From positions 558,001 through 622,000 of the forward strand of contig NZ_CP080997.1 in assembly GCF_019645815.1 (NCBI RefSeq): a stretch of DNA of 64,000 bases, given 5' to 3'. Of the stretch, positions 26,750 through 43,200 are shown one piece after another. The position numbers were made by a program, and so were the translations under genes. The number at the start of each line of letters is the position of its first letter. Position 1 is the stretch's first letter. The notes beneath the pieces were generated by a model that ran no database searches, was not told the origin of the DNA, and saw only the letters and a list, made by a program, of their open reading frames with translations. The DNA comes from Mycolicibacter heraklionensis (GTDB lineage Bacteria; Actinomycetota; Actinomycetes; Mycobacteriales; Mycobacteriaceae).

Positions 26750-26806
26750 CGAGTGTGCGGTTTGCGAGGCCTGCCCCGGTGTGTTGCCGAGTAAACCGCA
26801 CACTCG
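26750..26806. repeat. Long inverted repeat between mshA and the YbjN-like gene
   Basis: CGAGTGTGCGGTTT (26750-26763) and AAACCGCACACTCG (26793-26806) are perfect 14-base inverted arms with a 29-base loop. The loop holds a further small repeat (CCGGTGTGTTGCCGAG). It could end the mshA transcript or be a copy of a dispersed palindromic element. Confidence 0.7.
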
Positions 26807-26840
26807 ACGCACATCGGGGGCACGCGCACAGGAGTCAGTG

Positions 26841-27356
26841 GTGGGGATGAACCGCAGCGACGTCCAGGAGCTCATCGAAAGCACCCTGCAGGCGGCTGAG
26901 CTGGCCTATTCGCCGACCCCGGGCTCACACGGCGGGCTGCCCGGGCTGATCGTGGAACTGCCCGGCGAGCGCAAACTCAAGACCAACACCATCCTCAGTG
27001 TCGGAGAGCACTCGGTGCGCGTCGAGGCGTTCGTCTGCCGTCAGCCCGACGAGAACCACGCCGGGGTCTACCGGTACCTGCTCCAGCGCAACCGCCGGCT
27101 GTACGGGGTGGCCTACACCCTGGACAACGTCGGCGACATCTACCTCGTCGGTCGCATGGCGCTGACTTCGGTGACGCCCGAGGAGATCGACCGGGTGCTC
27201 GGACAGGTGCTCGAAGCCGTCGACTTCGACTTCAATACGTTGCTGGAGTTGGGATTTGCCACCTCGATCCAGAAGGAATGGGAGTGGCGGGTGTCCACCG
27301 GACAGTCGCTGAAGAACCTGCGGGCGTTCGAGCATTTGATCCCGCCGAGCAGCTGA
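26841..27356 (+). CDS. YbjN-domain protein
   Basis: This ~171-residue acidic protein corresponds to Rv0487. Its fold is that of YbjN/type III secretion chaperone-like proteins: an N-terminal helix (DVQELIESTLQAAELAY), a beta sheet containing LIVELPGERKLKTNTIL, and the VGRMALTSVTPEEIDRVL helix. It is cytoplasmic, with no signal or membrane segment. The GTG at 26841 lies six bases after GGAG; the ATG at 26847 is also possible. The function is unknown. gpmA does not follow directly, because a lipid-enzyme pair is inserted on the other strand. Confidence 0.8.
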   Translation: MGMNRSDVQELIESTLQAAELAYSPTPGSHGGLPGLIVELPGERKLKTNTILSVGEHSVRVEAFVCRQPDENHAGVYRYLLQRNRRLYGVAYTLDNVGDIYLVGRMALTSVTPEEIDRVLGQVLEAVDFDFNTLLELGFATSIQKEWEWRVSTGQSLKNLRAFEHLIPPSS

Positions 27357-27359
27357 CCC

Positions 27360-28760
27360 TCACCCGTCGGGCAGGACCGCCGACTCCAACTCGCGCAGGC
27401 AGCGCTCGGTCCTCGGCACCAGCGTTGCGATATCGGGCATCACCTCGCCGTCGCCGACATAGCCGATACCGATGCGGTCGGCATACGAGCACAACGTGAC
27501 ATTGAGCGTCTGGCCGTCGAAAACGGTCGACACCGGATAGATCTCTTCGACATGTGCACCGTTCCAATACATTTCATCGCGCGGCCCGGGCACGCTGGAT
27601 ATCGGAAGGTTGTATCCGGTTCGTATCCGCGGACTCACCGGCGCAACCGCCTGGAAGATGGTCGAGGCGATGCTGGGCGCCAGCAGCGACAGCGATGCCC
27701 CCGACCCGTACCGGGCGACATAGCGTTTGCCTTCACGCATGGACCGGTGCACCCGCCGGAGTCGTTGCACCGGGTCGGCAACGTCGGTGCCGATCGGGCA
27801 CAGCCATGCGCCGAAACGGTTTCCGGAGTCATCGGAGGTGGCGTTGGGGGCGCGCACGGTGATGGGGCAGAACGCCACCAGCGATTGCCCCGGCAGGCAG
27901 CCATGATCGGTCAGCCAGCTGCGCAGCACCCCACCGACGACGGCGGTGGTGACGTCGTTGGCCGTGGTGCCGGTGGCCTGCTGCACCGCCCGGATGCGGC
28001 TCTTGGCCCAGCTGCCGGCGACGACGCCGCGTTTGGGTCCCAGCCGCCGGTTGAACGGCGTGAACGGCGCGCCGACCGCCGGGATGGGGGTGCGGCCGGT
28101 GAGTGTCGCGAGCACGGCGCGTGCCGGGCTTTCGACGAGGTGCTCGAGCATCGTCACACCGGAGACGGCGGCGCCGGCCAGGCGTCGCAGCGGTGCGATC
28201 AGATCCGATCCGGAATCGGCGGTCGGCTGGGCCGTCCGGCTGTGCTGTGCGGCGTAGAACGGTGACATGCCGCGCCGATCAGGATCCGGGCTCAGCCCGT
28301 CGCTGATCATCCGTAGCCCCGCAACGCCGTCCACGATGATGTGATGGACCTTGGCGTAGAAGGCGATTCTGCCGTCGGCGAGCCCGTCGATCAGGACGGC
28401 CGTCCACAGCGGCCGCGACCGGTCCAGTCGCTCGGCGTGCAGTTCGCCGATGAGCCGCCACAGTTCGTCACGGCCGCTGCCGGCCGGCAGGGTCCGTCGG
28501 GCGAGGTGCTGCTCCAGGTCGAGGTCGTGTTCATCGCGCCAGACCCACATGCCGCCGGTGCGCGGGCTCCGGTGCGGAACGCGGCGGAGGCGGTGGTCGA
28601 CGGCGCCGGTGTGGTTCAGTGCCTGGCGGTAGAGCTGGTCGGCGAACCGTTCGCCCGCATCTTCCGGCGGCGCGAGAATCAGCACCGCGCCGATGTTGAT
28701 CGGGTGGAACAACGAGTCCCCGGTGATCATCGCTGCGTCAAGGACGCTCATCCCGTTCAT
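27360..28760 (-). CDS. Wax ester synthase / diacylglycerol acyltransferase
   Basis: This 466-residue protein belongs to the WS/DGAT (Tgs) family. The catalytic motif HHIIVDG is at about residues 139-145. Family features include DAAMITGDSLFHPINIGA near the start, RPLWTAVLIDGL before the motif, and NLPISSVPGPRDEMYWNGA (ends NLPISSV and MYWNGA) near residue 380. It makes triacylglycerols or wax esters from acyl-CoA. It replaces Rv0488, which sits here in M. tuberculosis. The start has the ribosome binding site GAGGTG. Twenty-six bases separate it from the upstream alpha/beta hydrolase gene, so the two probably work on the same lipid pool. Confidence 0.9.
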   Translation of the reverse strand: MNGMSVLDAAMITGDSLFHPINIGAVLILAPPEDAGERFADQLYRQALNHTGAVDHRLRRVPHRSPRTGGMWVWRDEHDLDLEQHLARRTLPAGSGRDELWRLIGELHAERLDRSRPLWTAVLIDGLADGRIAFYAKVHHIIVDGVAGLRMISDGLSPDPDRRGMSPFYAAQHSRTAQPTADSGSDLIAPLRRLAGAAVSGVTMLEHLVESPARAVLATLTGRTPIPAVGAPFTPFNRRLGPKRGVVAGSWAKSRIRAVQQATGTTANDVTTAVVGGVLRSWLTDHGCLPGQSLVAFCPITVRAPNATSDDSGNRFGAWLCPIGTDVADPVQRLRRVHRSMREGKRYVARYGSGASLSLLAPSIASTIFQAVAPVSPRIRTGYNLPISSVPGPRDEMYWNGAHVEEIYPVSTVFDGQTLNVTLCSYADRIGIGYVGDGEVMPDIATLVPRTERCLRELESAVLPDG

Positions 28761-28786
28761 GTATCACCTCGCGTCGTCGGCCCCCG

Positions 28787-30010
28787 TCAGTCGAGCAGCC
28801 CGGACTGCACGATGGCCGCCTCGACGAACCGCTGAACCGGTCGAGCTTCGAAGAATCCGGTGTGCCCGCCGCGGTACCAGACGATCTCCGGCTTGCCCCA
28901 GTGCTCCCACAGCCGGACCACCTGCTCGCGTGGGTGCACCACCCGGTCGGCGATGCCGGCGTAGATGAAACGGCCCCGCATCGGGACCCGGGGCTGCAGC
29001 GACAGCGGCGACGTCATCCGGCCGAGCGGCTCGGCCAGCACGACCGTCTGCCGGCGCGGGTCGGTGCGGCTCAGACCGGAGTGCCGACCCAGCAACTGGA
29101 CCACATCGGCCACCGGCACCCCCAGAATGGCGCAGGTCAGATCGTCCTCCAGGCTGGCAACCAAAGCGGCGATGTAGCCGCCCATCGAGATGCTGTTCAG
29201 CCCGATCGGCGACTCCGGCTCCTGCGCGCGGATCCAGCTCAGCAGGCGTCGGACATCCCAGACTCCCTGGGCGCCGGCGTGCACGTTGTCCAGGGCGTCC
29301 TCGCCGGGGAAGGCCGCCCCCTTGGGCAGGCCACGTGCCCGCGGCCCGTGCATGGGCAGCACCGGCAGGACGATGTTCAGGCCGAATTTCTCATGCAGGT
29401 GGCGCGCCCGAAACAGCCACAGGTCCAGCCCGGCACGGCCCATCTCGGCGCCGTGCACACCCACCAGCCACGGTCGGGGCTCGTGATGTCGCAGCAGAAT
29501 CGCGTAGGCGCGGTCGTTGCCGGTGTAACTGCGCCACCGCTGCGCGCCGGGCTCCCCCGGCAGCGGTGCGTATCCGCTCTCCCAGCGGATCCGGTCATGG
29601 GATCGCCGACGGCCTTCCCGGGGCAGCAGGGTGACCTCGGTCAGCGGCGGCGGTGCGGCGAAGAACTTCTCCGGTTCGTCGAGAAAGCCGCGCGAACCGT
29701 AGAAGTCGATCGCCTCGGAGACCTCGGCGTTGATGCGTTCGAAGACGTCCATGCCGCCGATCGGACGGCGTCCCCGCAGTCCGAGCAGGACGACTTCGTC
29801 GCGGAAGGCCTGGGTGGCCAACGCGAGGGTCGGCCGGGCGACGGGCAGGTCCTCCTCGTGGCGCTCGTCGAGGTAGTCGCGCCACATCCGTGCGTAGTAC
29901 CGGCCGGTACGCCGAAACGGCCGGGTCACCGTCCCCAACGGGGCGGTGACGGGCGACCGCCCGGCGGGCCCACTGCGCTCCCGGGCGGGGTCGCTGGGTT
30001 CTACTGCCAT
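28787..30010 (-). CDS. Alpha/beta-hydrolase, next to the WS/DGAT
   Basis: This 407-residue protein has an alpha/beta-hydrolase core after a ~170-residue N-terminal region. The nucleophile serine is in LNSISMGGYIAALV (near residue 267), the acid in YAGIADRVVHP (near 349) and the histidine in YRGGHTGFFE (near 383). HGPRARGLPKGAAFPGEDALDN lies after the first core strands (only the ends HGPRARG and GEDALDN are cited). It has no signal peptide and is likely cytoplasmic. A lipase or acyl-hydrolase working with the adjacent acyltransferase is likely; the substrate is unknown. Confidence 0.8.
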   Translation of the reverse strand: MAVEPSDPARERSGPAGRSPVTAPLGTVTRPFRRTGRYYARMWRDYLDERHEEDLPVARPTLALATQAFRDEVVLLGLRGRRPIGGMDVFERINAEVSEAIDFYGSRGFLDEPEKFFAAPPPLTEVTLLPREGRRRSHDRIRWESGYAPLPGEPGAQRWRSYTGNDRAYAILLRHHEPRPWLVGVHGAEMGRAGLDLWLFRARHLHEKFGLNIVLPVLPMHGPRARGLPKGAAFPGEDALDNVHAGAQGVWDVRRLLSWIRAQEPESPIGLNSISMGGYIAALVASLEDDLTCAILGVPVADVVQLLGRHSGLSRTDPRRQTVVLAEPLGRMTSPLSLQPRVPMRGRFIYAGIADRVVHPREQVVRLWEHWGKPEIVWYRGGHTGFFEARPVQRFVEAAIVQSGLLD

Positions 30011-30109
30011 GCCTTGACGCTATCGACGCGATCACGCGCCAGGCAGGGCCGTTGGTCCTGGCAGTGGTGAGCCAAAGGCACCCGAACCCCGCGTGAGACA
30101 CTGACGCCC

Positions 30110-30859
30110 ATGTCTGACACTGCCACCCTGATACTGCTGCGTCACGGCGAGAGCGAATGGAACGCCAGCAACCAGTTCACCGGTTGGATGGACGTCAACC
30201 TGACCGACAAGGGCCGTGCCGAGGCGGTCCGCGCCGGCTCGCTACTGGTCGAACACGGCCTGCTTCCCGATGTGGTCTACACCTCGCTGCTGCGTCGGGC
30301 GATCACCACCGCGAACCTGGCGCTGGACGCCGCCGACCGGCACTGGATCCCGGTGCACCGCACCTGGCGGCTCAACGAGCGCCACTACGGCGCGCTGCAG
30401 GGCCTGGACAAGGCGGCCACCAAGGCGCGCTACGGCGACGAGCAGTTCATGACGTGGCGGCGCAGCTACGACACCCCGCCCCCGCCCATCGAGGCCGGCA
30501 GCCGGTACAGCCAGGACACCGACCCCCGCTACGCCGACATCGGCGGCGGGCCGCTCACCGAGTGCCTGGCCGACGTGGTGGCGCGCTTCCTGCCCTACTT
30601 CACCGACGTCGTCATCCCGGACCTGCGGTGCGGCAAGACGGTGCTGATCGCGGCGCACGGCAACTCGTTGCGGGCGCTGGTGAAGTACCTCGACCAGATG
30701 TCGGACGAGGACGTGGTCGGGCTGAACATCCCGACGGGCATCCCGCTGCGTTACGACCTGGACGCCGACCTGCGCCCGAAGGTGGCCGGTGGCGTCTACC
30801 TGGACCCGGAGGCGGCCGCCGCCGGGGCCGCGGCGGTGGCGAGCCAGGGCGCCAAATAG
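30110..30859 (+). CDS. gpmA: 2,3-bisphosphoglycerate-dependent phosphoglycerate mutase
   Basis: This 249-residue protein is the glycolytic dPGM (Gpm1, Rv0489). It begins with [12 protein letters not shown], whose histidine is phosphorylated. It has [15 protein letters not shown], and the second catalytic histidine in [16 protein letters not shown] near residue 184. It interconverts 3- and 2-phosphoglycerate. Its length and the [13 protein letters not shown] block match the family. It precedes senX3 by 130 bases, as in M. tuberculosis, where gpm1 and the two-component system are adjacent. Confidence 0.97.
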   Translation: MSDTATLILLRHGESEWNASNQFTGWMDVNLTDKGRAEAVRAGSLLVEHGLLPDVVYTSLLRRAITTANLALDAADRHWIPVHRTWRLNERHYGALQGLDKAATKARYGDEQFMTWRRSYDTPPPPIEAGSRYSQDTDPRYADIGGGPLTECLADVVARFLPYFTDVVIPDLRCGKTVLIAAHGNSLRALVKYLDQMSDEDVVGLNIPTGIPLRYDLDADLRPKVAGGVYLDPEAAAAGAAAVASQGAK

Positions 30860-30900
30860 CGGCTTGAGGCCCGCCCAGTGTGAATACCGGGTGGAGCACG

Positions 30901-30926
30901 GGTGAAATCTTCGGGTTGAATTCACA
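30901..30926 (+). promoter_or_regulatory. Candidate RegX3 binding region before senX3
   Basis: GGTGAA and, 12 bases on, GTTGAA form a direct repeat, ending in TTCAC. A further GTGAATA lies at about 30879. Repeats of GTGAA/GTTCAC half-sites at 11-12-base spacing fit RegX3, which controls its own operon under phosphate limitation. Confidence 0.4.
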
Positions 30927-30989
30927 TTCGGCGCACGTCATGGTCGAACGCTGGTCAGCTCACGGTGCCAGACTGCGTACGATTTTGCC

Positions 30990-32171
30990 GTGGCTGCGAC
31001 CTCGGCGCTGACGCTTGCTGCAGCGTCGGCGGTTCTTGCGCTCGCGGCGGGCGTGGCGGCCGGCATCTGGCTGTCGCCGCGGCTGGCCGAGCGGCGTCGC
31101 AAGGCAGCCACCGAACGCTCCGGGATCACCGTCGCGGAGATGCTGCAGCAGATCGTCTCGCACGCCTCGCTGGGAATCGCGGTTGTCGACTCCCACCGCG
31201 ACGTCGTCTACCTCAATGACCGAGCCACCGAGCTGGGGCTGGTGCACGGCCGGTTGATCGACGACGAGGCCTGGGCGGCCGCGCAGCGTGCGCTGGCCGG
31301 CGAGGAAGAAGTCGTCTTCGACTTGACGGTGGCCAAGCGGGCTCCCGGGGCCACCCGGTCGGATCTGTCGGCGGTGCGCGGTTACGCCCGGTTGTTGTCG
31401 GAAGAGGATCGCCGGTTCGCGGTGGTGATCGTCGACGACCAGTCCGAGCAGGCCCGCATGGAGGCCAGCCGACGCGACTTCGTGGCCAACGTCAGCCACG
31501 AACTCAAGACCCCGGTGGGGGCGATGGGGCTGCTCGCCGAAGCGCTGCTGGCCTCGGCCGACGACCCCGAGGCGGTGCGGCCGTTCGCCGAGCGGGTGCT
31601 GGTGGAGGCCAACCGGCTGGCCAGCATGATCGGTGAGTTGATCGAGCTGTCCCGGCTCCAGGGCGCCGACCCGTTGCCGGACCTGGGCGTCGTCGACGTT
31701 GACGCGGTGGTCAACGAGGCGATCTCCCGACACAAGGTGGCCGCCGACAACGCCGAGATCACCATCACCACCGACGCCCCGAGCGGGCTGCGCGTACTCG
31801 GCGACGAACCGCTCCTGGTCACCGCGCTGGCCAACCTGGTGTCCAACGCGATCGCCTACTCACCGCACGGTTCGCCGGTGTCGATCAGCCGGCGTCGCCG
31901 GGACGGTTTCGTCGAGATCGCCGTGACCGACCGTGGCATCGGCATTGCACCCAAGGACCAGCAGCGCGTTTTCGAACGGTTCTTCCGCAGCGACAAGGCC
32001 CGCTCGCGGGCCACCGGGGGCACCGGGCTGGGGTTGGCGATCGTCAAACACGTGGCGGCCAACCACAACGGCACCATCACGTTGTGGAGCCAGCCGGGGA
32101 CCGGTTCGACATTTACCTTGGCGATTCCCGCCTACCAGGGCAGTGTGGACCCAGAGAAGGAGGAGCAGTGA
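30990..32171 (+). CDS. senX3: Sensor histidine kinase SenX3
   Basis: This 393-residue kinase corresponds to Rv0490. One N-terminal transmembrane segment (residues ~3-27) is followed by a PAS-like domain. The phosphoacceptor histidine is in [14 protein letters not shown] (near residue 167). ATP-binding boxes follow: [13 protein letters not shown] (N box), VTDRGIGI (G1) and [13 protein letters not shown] (G2). It senses phosphate limitation together with the Pst system and phosphorylates RegX3. The GTG at 30990 starts the protein. Only 52 bases separate it from regX3, without the MIRU repeat present there in M. tuberculosis. Confidence 0.95.
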   Translation: MAATSALTLAAASAVLALAAGVAAGIWLSPRLAERRRKAATERSGITVAEMLQQIVSHASLGIAVVDSHRDVVYLNDRATELGLVHGRLIDDEAWAAAQRALAGEEEVVFDLTVAKRAPGATRSDLSAVRGYARLLSEEDRRFAVVIVDDQSEQARMEASRRDFVANVSHELKTPVGAMGLLAEALLASADDPEAVRPFAERVLVEANRLASMIGELIELSRLQGADPLPDLGVVDVDAVVNEAISRHKVAADNAEITITTDAPSGLRVLGDEPLLVTALANLVSNAIAYSPHGSPVSISRRRRDGFVEIAVTDRGIGIAPKDQQRVFERFFRSDKARSRATGGTGLGLAIVKHVAANHNGTITLWSQPGTGSTFTLAIPAYQGSVDPEKEEQ

Positions 32172-32223
32172 TCACACCCGCTGTCGATGACGCAGAGGGT
32201 AGCTATCGGGAAGGACAGCGTCG

Positions 32224-32907
32224 ATGACACACGTCTTGATCGTCGAGGACGAGGAATCGCTGGCCGACCCGTTGGCATTTCTGCTGCGCAAAGAAGGTTT
32301 CGAGGCCACCGTGGTCGGTGACGGCACCGCCGCCCTGGCCGAATTCGACCGGGCCGGCGCCGACATTGTGCTGCTGGATCTGATGCTGCCGGGGATGTCG
32401 GGCACCGACGTCTGCAAACAACTGCGCGCGCGTTCCAGCGTGCCGGTGATTATGGTCACTGCCCGCGACAGCGAGATCGACAAGGTCGTCGGCCTGGAAT
32501 TGGGCGCCGACGACTACGTGACCAAGCCGTATTCGGCCCGGGAGCTGATCGCCCGGATCCGGGCGGTGCTGCGCCGCGGCGGCGACGACGAGGGCGGCGT
32601 GGGCGAGGGTGTGCTGGAGTCCGGTCCGGTGCGGATGGACGTCGAACGGCACGTGGTCATGGTGAACGGCGAGCAGATTACCTTGCCGCTCAAGGAGTTC
32701 GACCTGCTCGAGTACCTGATGCGCAACACCGGCCGGGTGCTGACCCGCGGCCAGTTGATCGACCGGGTCTGGGGTGCGGATTACGTCGGCGACACCAAGA
32801 CCTTGGATGTCCACGTCAAACGACTTCGGTCCAAGATCGAGGCCGACCCTGCCAATCCAGTGCACCTGGTTACCGTGCGCGGACTCGGGTACAAGCTGGA
32901 GGGTTAA
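32224..32907 (+). CDS. regX3: Response regulator RegX3
   Basis: This 227-residue OmpR-type regulator corresponds to Rv0491. The receiver domain has EDEES (acidic pocket), the phosphoacceptor aspartate in DIVLLDLMLPG (near residue 52), and the conserved lysine in DYVTKPYSARE (near 101). The C-terminal winged helix contains TKTLDVHVKRLRSKIE. It activates phosphate-starvation genes. ATG follows a ribosome binding site in GAAGGACAG. Downstream order breaks from M. tuberculosis: the accessory biosynthetic block begins 181 bases later. Confidence 0.96.
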   Translation: MTHVLIVEDEESLADPLAFLLRKEGFEATVVGDGTAALAEFDRAGADIVLLDLMLPGMSGTDVCKQLRARSSVPVIMVTARDSEIDKVVGLELGADDYVTKPYSARELIARIRAVLRRGGDDEGGVGEGVLESGPVRMDVERHVVMVNGEQITLPLKEFDLLEYLMRNTGRVLTRGQLIDRVWGADYVGDTKTLDVHVKRLRSKIEADPANPVHLVTVRGLGYKLEG

Positions 32908-32926
32908 CCTCGCGCGCTCCCCCGTA

Positions 32927-32941
32927 ACCCCGTAGTGGGGT
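32927..32941 (+). terminator. Weak hairpin after regX3
   Basis: ACCCC-GTAGT-GGGGT gives a 5-base stem without a T run. It is the only visible candidate for ending the senX3-regX3 transcript before the biosynthetic operon. Confidence 0.35.
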
Positions 32942-33003
32942 CTCCTAACTTGCTCGGCGGGGTCTTCGTCGCCGAAAATCACGGACTGGACGTCTGACTT
33001 CTT

Positions 33004-33028
33004 AAGGTAGCCTTAATCAAGGTTGCCT
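33004..33028 (+). promoter_or_regulatory. Tandem AAGGTWGCCT boxes upstream of the PKS gene
   Basis: AAGGTAGCCT (33004-33013) and AAGGTTGCCT (33019-33028) repeat at 15-base spacing; the first is inside TTAAGGTAGCCTTAA, a 6-base-arm palindrome. The boxes are 60-85 bases before the PKS start. The AGGT-GCCT core resembles IdeR/DtxR iron boxes but does not match the 19-base consensus fully. Confidence 0.4.
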
Positions 33029-33088
33029 ACGGAATCCTTGGGCCCCATCTAAAACCCTTCTTCGTCAGTTACACGGGAGACGCGATCG

Positions 33089-40207
<7,119 letters not shown>

Positions 40208-40211
<4 letters not shown>

Positions 40212-43200
40212 CGGATCGTCCGGACGTGCCCACCGACATCTCCAGCCTGTCGCCGGAGAAGAAGCGTGAGCTGCTCGCCCAGTTGCTGATGGCCAAGGCG
40301 CAGGACGCGGCATCCGAACACGAGCTGTCCTACGGGCAGCGCTCGATGTGGTTCATGCACCGGCTCGCACCCGACAGCGCGGCGTACACCGTCGCCTACG
40401 CGGGACGCATCGACGGTGGCGTGGATGTGCCGGCCTTGGAGCGGGCCGCGCAGGCGCTGGTGGACCGGCACCCGATGCTGCGGACCACCTACACCGAACG
40501 GGACGGCCAGCCGGTCGCCCTGGTCCACGCGCACTGGCCGGTGCGTATCGCCACGCAGCGCATCGGTGCGGACGCGGCGGAACTCGACCAGCGGGTCCAG
40601 GCCGAGATCGACCGACCCTTCGACCTGCGGACCGGCCCGGTGTTGCGGCTGACGTTGCTGGCGCGCCCGGACGACCACGTACTGCTGCTGACGGTGCACC
40701 ACATCGCGGTCGACTTCTGGTCCATCGACATCATCCTCGACGAGCTGCGTGCGCTTTACGCCGCCGAACACGGCGGAACCCCGCCGGAAGAGACCGCAGA
40801 CCGCTACGTCGACTACGCCGCGCAGCAGGCCCGGATGCTGGCCGGGCCCGAGGGCGAGCGGCTTTGGGAGTACTGGCACCAGACGCTGGGCGGCGAACTG
40901 CCGACTCTGGCGCTGCCCACCGATCGGCCGCGGCCCGCGATCCAGACCTACGACGGTGCGCTGCACCGGTTCAGCATCGACGCCCAGGTCACGGCCGGGC
41001 TCAAGCAGGTGGCGCGGACCGTCGGAGCGACGCCCTACATGACGCTGCTGGCGGCCTATGCGGTGCTGCTGCACCGCTACAGCGGCCAGGACGACCTGGT
41101 CATCGGTTCGCCGTTTGCCTGCCGCGACCGCGCCGGGCTGATGGGCATGGTCGGCTACGTCACCAACCCGCTGCCGCTGCGCGTCGACGTCGGTGACGAC
41201 CCGAGCTTCGCTGCGCTGCTGGGTCAGGTCAAAGACACCGTGCTGGGTGCGATCGGCCACCAGGAGTACCCGCTGCCGCTGCTCGTCGAGCGGCTGCGGC
41301 CGGTGCGGGACGCCGGGCGCACCCCGCTGTTCCAGGTGTCGTTCGCCTGGCAGCAGGTCCGGCTGTTCGAAGACGGTGCGGAGTCGGGCTCGGGCCTGCT
41401 GCCGCTGGAGACCCTCTACATCGGTCAGGGCGGCTCGCCGTTCGACATCACCATGCAGGTCGGCGAGCAGGGCCCCGAGCTTCAGGTCGCGCTGCAGTAC
41501 AACACCGACCTGTTCGACGCCACGACCATCGAGGCCCTTGGGCAGCACTTCACGTTGCTGCTGGCCCAGCTGGCCCAGCCCGGGGCGGCCGAGGCCCCGG
41601 TCTCGCAGCTGACGCTGCTCACCGACGCCGAGCGCGCCGCGCTGGAGGCCTGGAACGACACCGCGGTCGACTACTCGGCGGCCCCTGTGTCTCTGCACGA
41701 CATGGTCGCCGCCAGCGCCGCGCGCACGCCGGACGCCGTCGCGGTCAGCTACGACGGCCGGGACATCAGCTACGGCGAACTGGACCGGCGGGCCAACGGC
41801 TTGGCACACCGGTTGCGCCAGTTCGGTGTCGGCGCCGGCCCGGGCCCCGCCGTGGTTCCGGTGCTGCTGGAACGCTCCGAGGATCTGGTGATCGCGCTGC
41901 TGGGCGTGCTCAAGGCCGGCGGCGTGTTCCTGCCGCTGGATCCCGCCCAGCCCACCGGCCGGATGGAGGCGATGCTCGCCGACGTTCCCGACGCGCCGGT
42001 CTGTGTCACGCACCGTGAGCATTTGTCGCACGTGCCAACGGGTTTCACCGGGGCCCGACTGTGTCTGGACCAGCCGTCGACGGCGCCCGCCGAGGAAGAC
42101 TCGGCTCCCGAGGCTCCCGAGACCGGCACCGCTGGGTCTTCCGGGGCCGACCTGGCCTACCTGATGTACACCTCGGGTTCCACCGGAGCACCGAAGGGCG
42201 CGCTGAACAGCCACGCCGGTATCCGCAACCGGCTGTTGTGGATGCAGGACGCCTACCAGCTGACCGCCGAAGACCGGGTGCTGCACAAGACCCCGATCAA
42301 CTTCGACCCGTTCGTCTGGGAGATCTTCTGGCCGTTGACGGTCGGCGCCCGGGTGGTGATCGCCAAACCCGAGGGCCACAAAGACGCCGCCTACCTGGCG
42401 CGCACCATCGTTGAACAGCACATCACCACAATGCATTTCGTTCCGTCGATGCTGCGCCGCTTCCTTGCGGAGCCGGAATCGGTCTCCTGTACCGGCCTGC
42501 GCAAGGTGTTCTGCAGCGGTGAAGCGCTCACCGCGGACCTGCGCGACGCCTTCTTCGCTGCGCTGCCCGCCGAGCTGTACAACCTGTACGGCCCGACCGA
42601 AGCTGCCATCGACGTCACCCATTTCCATTGCGTACGTGGAGTTTCCGATCCGGTTATCCCGATCGGACGGCCGATCGCCAATATCGCGATCCACCTACTG
42701 GACGCGGCGGGCAACCCGGTTCCGGTCGGGGTGCCCGGGGAACTGCACATCGGCGGTGTGGGCGTGGCCCGCGGCTACTTGAACCGGCCCGAGGCCACCG
42801 CTGCCGCATTCCTGCCCGACCCGTTCAGTGCGCATTCCGCGGACTCCGGCCCGCTCCCGTTGCTGTACCGCACCGGCGACCTGGCCCGCTACCGGGCCGA
42901 CGGCAACATCGAGTACCTGGGCCGTCGCGACGACCAGGTGAAGATCAACGGCTTCCGGATCGAGCTCGGCGAGGTGGAGGCCGCGCTGGCCAAGCATCCT
43001 GGCATCGCCGAGAACGCCGTGGTGGCACGCAAGGACGCCGCCGGCAATACGCAGCTGATCGCGCATATCGTGCCGGTCGCGGCGGCGCCCGGCACCGCCG
43101 AGCTGCGCCGCTTCCTGCTGGACCTGGTGCCGGCGGCGATGGTTCCCGCGGTGTTCCGCACCGGCGATCTGCTGCCGTTGTCGGCCAGCGGCAAGGTGGA

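Noticed and set aside
32172-32223. MIRU element between senX3 and regX3
   Set aside because: The gap is only 52 bases and shows no repeat; the known M. tuberculosis element is absent.
33001-33030. RegX3 site for the PKS operon
   Set aside because: The boxes lack GTGAA/GTTCAC half-sites; neighbourhood to regX3 alone is not evidence.
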